DNA from: Durusdinium trenchii
Taxonomy: Eukaryota > Sar > Dinophyceae > Suessiales > Symbiodiniaceae
DNA length: 64,000 bases
Direction: 5' to 3'
NCBI GenBank assembly: GCA_963970005.1
Contig: CAXAMN010025694.1
Coordinates: 341,683-405,682 of the forward strand
Positions within the stretch are counted from its first letter, which is position 1, and every line of letters starts with the position of its first letter. The translations under genes were made by a program, and so were the position numbers. Of this stretch, positions 25,201 to 37,200 are shown piece after piece. Below the pieces are notes generated by a model. It saw only the letters and a program-made list of their open reading frames with translations. It made no database searches and was not told where the DNA came from.

Positions 25201-28200
25201 AAGAAAAGAACCGCACCATCCTGTTTTTGCACAAGGCCAACCTAAGCGGAAGGCGGAAAACTGTGTTTAAGAGAAACACATAACAACTCGCCCTGTTTGT
25301 GAAGTCCAGCCATCATATCTCATGACACATTTTTCCGCTTGATGCTGTTTGCAAGGCTTTCGCTGTAGCGCACAGGCTAACAAGGGCGCGCGGAAGGATT
25401 GCTTTGGTGCAACACCCGTGTTTAGTATCGTCAGTGTGCGGCGATGCCATTTCACACTCAGTGTGTGGAATATGTCCCGTTTCTCACCTTGGGCCAAACG
25501 TTTCTTGACCATGTTCTCCAACCAGAAGTTGACACTGCGCTGTTTTTTGTGTCATGTTTTTGAACTCTGGGGCCCAAACCAAACCAGTTCTCGGAACTGG
25601 GTCCCAACACTTCCCCAGGAACCAGAGGACTTCGCTCTTGGTGGTGTTCTCCAGCCTGACGCAGTTCATTACCGTCGTCCAGATGCTGTCGGTGCTGCGG
25701 CGCTTCGGCATCGACGCTTGGACGATGGGTTGGCGGCCTCGGCGGGTGCGCCGCAACCGTTGGAGGTGCAGGTGGTGTTCTTGGGGTTGGCGGAATGCCA
25801 TGCGTTCGTGGAGGAAGTCTTGTAGGGATGGACACCACGGTGCAGGTGGCGGCCAGGCAATTCATGTCAGATTTGTTCAGCTTGGAACCACTTGAGTGTA
25901 CTTGTGTTGATGCTTGTTGTGGGATTGTTACGGGATGATTTTTTGGTGGTGTGGGAAAGCACACCTTGGGACAAATGGTAGAAGATGCCTTCCTCTTCGG
26001 TCCAAGATGAGCAAACACAGTTCAAAGCTGGAAGGTCAAGATTCCGAGGACTTTAACGGCGGACGTCCAACCAGTTCCAACTATAATAAGCAATATATAT
26101 ATATATATATATACGTGATCAGTACATAGAGTTGATCTCAAATGGTGAAAACAACTATGAATTAGCCCAGCAGGGAGACCAGCAACACCAAGTCAAATAA
26201 TGCAGCCCTCAAAACCAAAGCAGCCTGGTTGCCATTCGCTGCGCCAAAGATCTGGAAAAGTCCGAACCTCAAAACGGCCTCCAACCTAAGAGCGAGATGT
26301 TGTTCCTAATGCCCCCCTCCAACCTTTCGCATCCTTTCGCCCACCGACATGCACAGAAAAGAACGCGGCAAGGTTGAGCAGAACAACTGGAATCATGTTT
26401 TGCTTGAATTGTTCTTCTATATGTATATATATATGTGCATATCATAAACAAACGTTGAATTGGTTTGGATTTTGTTAGGGGATTTTGGACTTTCATGGAC
26501 TTTTAGGGTAGGTCTTGCACTGTTTAGATTTAGGGGCTTCACGTCAATAGTTTATGTCTCATGGATACTAATGGCTTGTGTTATGTGGGGAGAGTCTGGG
26601 TATCATTCTTCCTCCATGCCAGTGGCAATCTTCTTCCCAGGATTGGAGAGAGCCTTTCGCCAGCGTTTTGATCTTTTTGGAGATTCTGAGCTTTGACTTT
26701 GATATGCTCTCAATCAACTGTGTCACCAGCTTGAGCCCAGTCGCCACTTTCAGCTTTCGAGCTCTCATCATCCCGCTGCTAATGCCACTGGGCCGATTCA
26801 TGCGCCCATGCGCTCAACCGGAAACCGTCCAAGCTCGACCGGCCAAGCTCGACCGCTTGCATGCGCCATGCGCTGGTGGGATCTGAAATGCTCAAGAGGA
26901 ACACAGGTAGTCAAGTTGGTTCTTTTAGTCTTAGTGTCTAAATGAGACCTTTTGGTCATGAGATGGACTTGCATGACATGGAATAGGCTTGAGCCCGAGG
27001 TTCATGGCACTGGTGGTGCATTTGTGCTACCTCCTGTGTTCGCGTTCTTCCACCTTCAAGTTCAACTCCTTGCTGAGGACAACCTGGGAGGTTTTTGGTG
27101 GTGGCAGGCGTCTCAAACTTCAGCAAAATATCTAGCGACAGCTGGCTAGCCATTCAGCGTTCTTTGGGCTGGTAAGCATTTGGAATCATGTGGGGCCGCG
27201 CGCTCCCTTCCAATTCTCGCAGAAAACCCTTTGACAATTGTTTGGCCGAAAAACATTTGCTGTGTCGACCAGTTTGCGTTATGGGCTTGCGCAGGACCAT
27301 GGGAAGCATTTTCCTGATCCTTTTCATTGTTCTGTGGTCCATGCTGCTGGCGCCATTCCAATGCAACCAGCATCCCAATGGAAAGATGACCATGAAGCGA
27401 TACAAGACGGTGTTCTGCAACTTGGAGATGCAAGACGGGATTCTCATGCTGGGTGCCGAAAACATGAATTCCACAGGTGATGTGAGTCAATGTGAGTTAG
27501 TGGAAAACTTTGGAATAGGTTTTATTGCATACATATTTTGGGGACAGGGAGTGCAAACCCCTTGCAGACATGTCGAATATGTTCTAGAAGTCTACCCACC
27601 TTGCTTGCATGAAAATTATGTGTTGTATTCACTTTTGGTTACACACCCACTGAATATTGTTCAATCGAACGCTGACTTTTGTTACGGTTTAATAGTTTTA
27701 AAATGTGTTAAACATATGTAGGAAGGGTACAGAAATAGTATCAAAATTATTCTGAGTTATATATGTTGACACGGGGGCCTTCTTAGGCACCACACATGGA
27801 TTCTAGCCTGTTGATTATTCAAACACTCTTGCATTTATCATCCAGAATCTAGATGACGTGTGTGTGTGTGTCCTGCTTTGCAAACTTGTTCAGCGATGGC
27901 CGTATACTATTGTTTGTTTCTGTGATTCACCAAGTTCTGCCCACACACCGCCCAAGCTGCATAGCTACGAGCACAGCTACCAGACATGGGGGCACGCACC
28001 GGGGCAACCGGCTCTTAAGGGCTCCAGCTATTCACACGCACTCCCCCCACTCTGCAGCTCAAGCATGCAGAGTGCAATGTGTGCAATCTGGCAGAGGCCG
28101 TTGGGCTTGAGCCACCGCACCAACTGTTAGGCGCCTCACCAACCTTCATGCCAAACTTCTCGCTGATGAAGTGCACCGGCCCCCCCGCTTTCTGAGACCA

Positions 28201-31200
28201 CACCATCCCCCGCTTTTTGAGGCAAAGACTCACCCTCCAACTTCTTTGTCGAACAGGCCCTGAATCTCCCAGCTTCACCACACATGCAAGAAGCATCCCA
28301 GCGGACATCAAAGCCGCGCAATGGCCACATTTGGGCTCATAACCTGTGATTCACCAAGTTCTGCCCACACACCGCCCAAGCTGCATAGCTACGAGCACAG
28401 CTACCAGACATGGGGGCATGCACCGGGGCAACCGGCTCTTAAGGGCTCCAGCTATTCACACGCAGTTTCAAAGCAATCTTATGCCCCGCACTCTTACACA
28501 TCTTGTGTGATGACCTTGAGTTGAATTCTTCAGCAGCTTGGTCTACCAAGTCACCAGCAAGGTCTACCAAGTCTTCAGCATTCGCCTGGCGAGCTCAGGT
28601 GATGGCAACGGCGAACACATGGAGATGTTCATCATGGGAGGTCCGCCTTTTATTTCGCATGTCTTTCGAAGACAAAAGATGGTTCTGTTTCATCGACCCA
28701 TGATGGCCCATGATACTTTGACACCTCAGGTTTGGCAAGCAGCATGCCAGTGATCTTCTTGGCGCTTTGCATTTGGGCTGTGGTCATTGAGCTTCCCAAA
28801 CGTGTGGCAAGGTGCTGCATGGGGGCGGAACTGGCGGAACTCGCATTTTTGAGACACATCGCATCTCATCACCCTTTGTGGCGGTTTGGCCGCCATGGCC
28901 TGTGCTGTTGTTTCGAGAGGCGAAGGGGAGTAGGCGAGGTGTTTTCGCACAGATACCGCACTGCTTTGATACCGCTTCCACACTTTTGGTCAGATGGTTT
29001 GGTTGGCATGTATGATGTGTCCGGTGGAGCGCACAGCTAGTAGTGTCGGCCGAGCCGCACACACTTGCTGCAAGCGGATACATCGCACGAGCCCTGCAGA
29101 GGTCTGACACTCACTTCCTCATAACTTGCTCTTTCCTCACCAAGCGCTTTCGACCGGGCATGGAGATGGCATCAATCGTTTTGCTGCTGAGACGCTTGGA
29201 TTCAGAGAGTGTTCAAAGTGCAAAGAAGTGAGTGTTGGAACGGGATGTGTTTTTTTGGGAACATGGTGTGAACAACATTCGGCAACGTGCATGGGTAGGA
29301 TAACCAGATGTCGACTTCTAGCCCCAGGGTCGACAGAACCCTTTCCCAATGTCACGAGTTTTCTTGCATGGACAGCCTGTACCCCACTGGGTTTCAAATA
29401 TTTTCACTCATCCCACTGCAATGTGCCCACTTCACTCATCCCACTGCAATGTGCCCACTGAGTATCTCCGGCTTTGCCTTTGCACTGCAGGAAATGCATT
29501 GGTGGTGATGTGCCCTCTCGTGACGACAACAGCTGGGCAGCTGATGCTGATGGGCTTTTCGGTGTCAAATGCTGGTGCTCGGTTCGTTCGGGCTGGCAGT
29601 GTTCGTGTGGAGTTTATGCACAGGCTACAGTAGTCGCTTTGCAAATTTTGCAATGCGTCGGGCCAAACGAAAAACGCAGGTCCTTTGTCAAATGTTTGAC
29701 CAAAACTTGACAGCAACTGTATAAGTGCGCACCTTTGAGTGACTGATAGTGAATGTCATCTCCAGGATAAATATATATATATATATGGTTGTCGATCTAA
29801 AGGTCCTAATAGGGATCGTTGATGACGATGACCCTGGAACATGTCAGAAGCTCATTTGGCAAAAGTTTTTTGAGTTGGCAAAAGTAAAACGTCTTTTTGG
29901 CGAAAGATATTGCTAAAGGTGTTCTTTCTGCTGCTGCTGCTGCTGCTGCTACTCCACCTGCTGCTACTACTACGACGACGACTACTACTACTCCTGCTGC
30001 TGCTGCTACTGCTACTGCTACTGCCACTACTACTACTACTACTTCTACTACTACTACTTCTACTACTACTACTACGACGACGATGTTGCTGCTGCTACTG
30101 CTATTGCTACTACTCCTCCTGCTGCTGCTACTACTGCTGCTGCTGCTTCTGCTACTACTGCTACTGCTGCTACTGCTGCTGCTACTCCTCCTGCTGCTAC
30201 TTCTACTACTACTCGTGCTGCTGCTTTGAGGGCGGCTCTGCCACAAAGCTCTACCCCGCAGAAGGCGAAAGTTTTGCGACATTCAGCTCAGGATCGGGGA
30301 AAGTTCACCCTGCCACATCTGACCCCTAGCCCATTGTGAGTAAGTCTGAGCGACCCGCTACCATAGTGATTCTTGCAATTTTTGGTTCTTGCAAAGAGAC
30401 GTGCAGGGTGGCAACTGTTAAGAAGAAGGCACATGCTGACAAACACTGAAGTTTTTATTTCGCATCTGCCATTACAGAAGAAGCCATAGACAAGAAAAAG
30501 GATATCCGTCATGTAACATACATGGCAAACATAAATACGACATGCCTCGCGCAGGAAGGCAACAACTTTGCCAAAGTAGGTGTTTTATTTGCTAAGAATG
30601 ACGGACTCTGGATGAAGGAAACTTGATCAACACCCAGTATATATATATATATCCAGCATATGCCAGCCAACGGGCCGCCCGGCCGCTGCCACGCCCCGCT
30701 TAGCCAGACTGTCTTCGTTCGGCCCCCCCAAAAAGGAATCACCGACTCGAAGCAACAGACAGACCGGGATGCTACTGCCAAGGCGTGATCTTGTACCTGA
30801 ACTTGGCCTGGGTGGCCTATTTCAAGCCTTGGCGCTTCCCGACCCTTGGTCCAAGTCCGGCGTCCGTAGTTGTTAGCTGCCAAGCGGCGCACCGCAGATG
30901 CATCAGGCTCGCCTTAATTCGGTGTTTCCTAGACATGCGTTTTTTTGTTCCCAGTTTTCTGTGGCCCCGCGGCTTGGAAGACCGTAGTTGTTAAGATCTA
31001 GAACCAGCCATGCCCAGAGTATCCATGCATGGAACCTGAATCGTTGCATACATTCAAAGCATGTATTTATGACATATAAGTAACATCAAGTAACTAATGC
31101 CGATCCCATCGGTTTTGGGCTGTGGTGCTGGAAAGAAAACCGCCAAAATATACCAAAAACCGACTCCACCTTCGTCACGCACTGGACCGACTCCACCGAC

Positions 31201-34200
31201 CTCCGAAAGCGGTCGCGGGGGTGGGGAACCCCACGCCATGCAAACGGAGGATATGCAATTTGCTTGACGTGGCACTCCTTGGTGGAATGCTGGTGATTCT
31301 TCAGATGGGCGCGGGGAGGGTGTATGGCCGTGAATCATTGCGTTGAGAAATCACCCTTCGCGAGCCTTCGGAACTTCAGGGCATCTTGAACCCCATGGAC
31401 CAAGAGACTGACCATCACCCATCCGAGCTCCATCCCTCGATTGAGTCACATCCTCGATCGGTGAATTTTCAACGGCTTACAGCAAAGAAGTGGTCTCATT
31501 CCCAGACGCTCCATGTCTGCAGTGTATGCTTACATTGACCCCTGAAACCATCCCTTCAACCTACTAGCGATGGCCTCCAACCTACTAGCGTTACTAGCGA
31601 TGGCTTACCGGTGCCAGGCTCCATCACGGTGGACAATTCACATCCGGAAGCAAGCATGTTCGTCGCCACTGGGCCTGACCGGCGACACGAGTCCGGCGGT
31701 TCAGGTCGGAACGAAGGTCGGAACGAAGAAATTCGAAGACCAGGAGTCACATTTTGGGGTGGTTTTGAGTCCAACCCATCCAGTGAGTGGAGTAGCTGGG
31801 CACCCCAAACCTCCATGGATAGCACCCCTTTGTGACTGCTGGCGCATAGATCTACATAGACTTTGGATTTCAACTAGGCTACCATAGGCGACCTGAGCTG
31901 CAGCTGTTTGCAGCTGATGAATCGGGCCCATGAGAGCTCCAGAGCTGGATGAGAGATCTTCACGTAAAATGAGCTAGTGAACTTGATGAGCTTAAAATTG
32001 GACTTGATGATGCGCTAGGTAGATCTAGGTAGGTCAAAGCATGAGAAGGTGCTCGAGATTTTCTCGAAGTTGACTACCATCCACAACCATCCACAACCTG
32101 TTGATTTGTCCGGTTTGCGCAACTAGTTCATGCACATCCCACCCATAGTGACTACCAACCTTCTTGCTGAATCCAGATCGATGACCCGTTTTGTCCTGCC
32201 CATTGGTTTGTGCTGCTGTCCAGCCAGCAAAACCGTGATGTTCACCCAAACGTTTTGCATGCTATATGGGTGTGTTAAAGAGGGTGTATATTAATATTGG
32301 ACTAGGGAGACCCCCCCATAGATCACCTTGAAGACGAACACCATGTAGACAAAAACCCACTAGTGATGGGTCTATACCTATCAAAATACCACCCGTATCT
32401 CATCTCACTTCCCTCCCCAAAGCGTGTCGGCGACTGTGTACTTGCCTGTGAGGTGATGACTTTTATCGTCTTCATGGCCTTAGCTGTGTTGGCAGCGGTC
32501 GGCAGCGGACTCTACCGATACTTCCAACAGAAATTCAAGAAGCAGTGGCCTGGTGTGGAAAAACTCGGCTCGAAATCATCTTGGAAGTGGATGGCACCAC
32601 CTGTTTGTCCACTTCCATGACTATTTCAGGGAGTGAATGATTGCTTTGAGGATTCACAATACACAAGCGAAGAAAAAAACATGAGATCCCTTCCTTGGGC
32701 CCCAGCAAGAGCGGGCGGGGGGTCGCTTGTGCGTCGGGTTTTGGGGTCGCTTGTGCGTCGGGGTTTGGGGTCGCTTGTGCGTCGGGCTTTAGGTGAGCGC
32801 AACATGCAGAATCTATATATAGTTTGGCTACACATGAGCAGCGCTGTAACTTCCCCACCTCTTCATTTTGAGTAAGGGACCGGTGACACATAGATAAAAA
32901 CAATTATTTTTGGCTGATGTTTGTAAGGCTTCCGTAATGATGTGATGATGTGGCCATGGGCTAATCACTCCATTAGATCCCCCCCCACTCACCCCCACCC
33001 CCCCCACACACACGACTCTCAACTTATCAGACCTGTCATCGATGGCAAGCCTTAGATCACAGAGAAATGGCCATCCTAGACTATCATACAGAACTCTGTA
33101 TGTGTTGGTTACTGGTTGTGCACGGATGTAAGGTGTGATGTTATGACCATTGGTGTGACCCCCGAGACTTGCGCAAGTCTCTAGTTGTCGATGCGACCCC
33201 CCTGCCAAAGCGAGCCTCCCAATGCAGCTCGCTTTTGAGATCCTAGTTCTGAGATTGGTGGACGCGATTTGATAAGTGTTTAAGTTCTGACCTGTTGCTT
33301 TTTGTGGCGTGTGGCAATACTCGCTTTTTAAATCTAAGCTATTTTTTGGGTTCTGCTAAAGCGAGTCAAAGCACGCCTGCACGATTCGCATTTGGTGCTG
33401 ATCATGGGGCCATGACTCTTCAATGCTCTGTAGCAGCATAAGTTTCGCACCAGTTCAGCGTCCTGTTTCACTTGCAGGTTTAGATTCTTCACTTGCCACC
33501 AGAAGAATGCCGCGGGATCCATGGCGCGGTTCCTTGTCCCAGAAAAAGCGCAGGGGGTGAAACGGATTAAACGGTGCCACCGGACGTCCCGGTGGACGTG
33601 GGAGGTTGATAGGTTGTGGGTGAAGACTCTAAAACGGCTACCTACACTGGACTTGTGAGATGGAAAAATCAGGGCTCAACTCAAGCTAGGTTTCTATGCA
33701 CTGTCGCTTGAAGCACTCGCGGCGGTGACCCGCAACCTTGGAATTGAGGGGCCATCAATTACGACTGCAACATACTTCAACAGAGTTGAAGAGATTTGAT
33801 TCTGCAGGCCATATGTTGGTTAGTCGCTTCACCCAATATTATGACCTGCGTACTCAGTCCATGATACATTTGTTCTTGATCCCGTCCTTATGCCACAATT
33901 TTGGGTTGATGGCCTGCACATGACCGGCGCACGATGCGCATCGGAAGCTCCTGTGCCAAGCAGCAAGAACCAACTGGTCAGCCGTTGGGTGACCCGTCTC
34001 TCAGGCTTCTCAAGATGGAACTTGAAGCTCGCTTGCCTCTTGTCATCTTGTCACCATAGTCAACCAGGTTTAATTCTTGAGGGAAACACTTTAGTTGATA
34101 TTTAAACTGTTATGCTATCCAATCTTTCCGGGACCACCTCCTCCACTTCTCCCCAGTGTTCCCCTCCAGTGGAACAGCAGAGAGTGCAATTCTGCGTTGG

Positions 34201-37200
34201 TTTTTCCAGAAAGACAAGGCGAGGGACCGCCCAGACATATCTAGACTGACTGATGTGACTGATGTGCATGGCTGCATGGCATCGCTACTGGGGTGGAGGC
34301 CATCGCTAGTAGGTTGGATGCCATCGCTATATACTAGAAACAAGAAGCTACGAACGTAGGGATGCACTTGTTACACAGCTCATCCGGCTCATCCCTACTG
34401 ATGCACTTGAAGTATTTGAGGGATGAGCTCATCCCTACTGATGCATACTTAGCTGTATTTGTTGTGCCCAGCTCATCTCAGCTCACACCGTTTCCCAGGC
34501 CACGGACTAAGACATTCATTGACTGTGATGACCTCAATGATCTCACGCGACTCTTCAGCTATGTGGGCCAGGCGAGCCGTGGGCCGGTTCGGCGATGACG
34601 AAACTGGGGGCGAGGCAGCCAGGCCTTGAAGCCTTGAGGATTCCCATCGCAACGGGTGTTTTTTCCCCCTCCGGTGCTTCTCCCCGCAGAAAAGCCGTTC
34701 CAACCGCCGGGTGGAAACCCGACCGGTGACCCGGCGTACACCACGCTTCCCGACGCAGACACAGAAACGGAGGTCCCGAGGTCGCGGTGAGTTGGTGCGC
34801 CAGGACACGGAAACCTTCTTGGTGCTTTGCAGTCCGGCCATCCTGACCCGAAAGTGGTGCGTGGGTGAGATGGTGACTGCTCGGGCCAATCGAGTCTCGA
34901 CCCTGCTGCTCACATGGCCTGACTTCACCTTGCCGGACGTTGCTTGGAGGCCAATGGTGGAGATCTTTTGGGGCCAAGGCTATGGAACATGAAATGCCAT
35001 GGCGATGGAACATGGTTCCATACAAAGTGGTTGGTTCATATTACAGACGGAACATGGTCGCGCTTCTATATGCAATTCTCATTCCTCAGTGCTGTTTTCG
35101 TGGTTTGCACGTGCGTAGTTATAAATGGGCCAGTTACGCCCTGCTCACTGAGGAGACCTTCATTGAGAATTATGTGAGGGTGGTTCTCGACATCGTGGAG
35201 CTCACCAAGTCCTTGGGCGTGGTTAACATGTGTAAACCATTGTAAATCTTGCCAATTCTTGCAGAGAAGGACAGGCGGATGATCTTGCTGACGCCATCTG
35301 AAAACACCATCCCAGTTTTTCGTTGCTGCATGTGTCACCAAACATGCAAAAGGGGCATTTGATGACTTGATGACACCTGATTCACCCAACGAGTGTGTCC
35401 CCACAAGGCACACTGGATAATGCAAAGAACCACAAGCAATTCAATTAAGCAATCCTGTAGAAATGCCACATCCTTCAGAAATAGGCAACGTCCTCCAGTG
35501 GTGCTCGTCCAGGTATAACATTAGCATCTCAGATGTCGAGGAGACTTTTAAGTGGCTTTGTGCCCAGAACCACGTGGCCATGCCGGAACAGCTTTCGACC
35601 ATGACCGTGAACTTTGTCCTCTCAGACTTGATCGCAGAAAGCACACCGAAGAAAAAGGAACCGGTCAGTGGGCGGATCCTTGGCATGTGGGATTCCGGTT
35701 TTCGGGACGTGTTCGGGTTGGGTTTGGCCGTGTGGTCGTTGGTGTTGGGCGAAAAAAGACATTTGGAAAGGCTTCACGTGTGCAGCCCCTGCACCTAGAG
35801 ATTTGGGTGACTTTAGTGCCATTTGCTACAGGCAATTGCTATACAGTACAGGTAACTTCAGGTAGTAGCTCAGCAAGGATGCATAATGTGAGATTCGTCA
35901 AAATGAGGGGGGGTAACCTCGCCATGTCTTTTTTTTGTCCGGTTTTTAGGGGAGCAATAATAGTCTCCTTTGGAGTTCATGTCTGCTTTCTTTTGCCATC
36001 ATCCTGCTTTCAATTCATTTGCTTTCATTCTGCTTCCATTTCCATTTACAAGAATGTTTAAAGGAACGCACTCCAAAGCAAGCCAGGGGCCTTATAATGT
36101 ATAATTGTGGACCTCCCCTGTATTGTGGATCCTTGGCACTTGTAAGGAGCACCCTATGCAAGGCTGTTGAAGTGAATATTTCATAAGGGTTTTGGAAGTT
36201 GGTCGATTTGGATTGTCATTTATGTTGTTTCATTTGTGTTCATTTTGCGTTCAGTTGCTTGCTTTCAATTTGCAGAGTATGCATGCAAGAATCTGCAGCA
36301 TTGTTGTTTTGGAGCTTATTTTAAAATCTGGATCCAGACTATTTTTGCAGATGACATGGGATTTCACACTCAAAAATTCATATATTCCAAAGTCATCTTT
36401 GTTATCCGCTTTGTGCCCGCAAGCAAAAAAGAACGCGATAATGCAACGCATCACCAGATTGCTCTTGCAAGCCAATTCAAGAATGCTCTTGAACTGAGTG
36501 ACTTAGGCGTGCATGTATGCCATAAGTCCTTTCTGATCCTGTTATTAGCTTTAGTCACCCAAGAGTTTTGGTGCTAACGTGTTTGAAACACGGCACAGGA
36601 CTTAAACTGCCCAGTCCCCATCCACTTTGATCCTTATCTCATGTGATCTCGACCCCGTAACTTGGGTCATTCCGGCTATCAGAGACATTCGAGGTAGTGG
36701 CATTGGGAGAACTGATGAAGAGATCACCTGAAGCATCAAGTACAGATCCTCCCAAATCACCGCAGACCACCCTGCATCCTCAAATCGCACACCGCAGATT
36801 ACAAGAAACCACTCTAGATCACAGATGATTGCAAAAGAAAACCCGCAGCTCACCAACGGCCAGGTGTGTCACCGCAGAAACAATACTTGGGCACCCTGAC
36901 GAAGCGTCACAGAGCATCTCCAAGGATGCTTTGCTCCCCTCATCTTTTTCAAAGTTTTCTTGGCCCTCTTGAAACACAGCACCGTGTCAGCTCTCCCGAC
37001 GGTGCTTTCTTGGGCACTCCCGATTGCCGTCGCAAGTTTCATCAGCAGTTGTCGATAGTTGTGGCCAATAACTCCCAATGTTCTTCTCCAAACTGAGGAC
37101 ACGGGGGAAGTCCTTGTTTGGAGGTCAAGTGGATACTGGCTTCCCTATTCTAGCTGATCCATTTGATACTGAATCTGTGGCCACTGGTATGGTCCTTGCG

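Noticed and set aside
29806-30329. Poly-Leu, poly-Ser and poly-Thr frames
   Set aside because: They come only from the trinucleotide tract.
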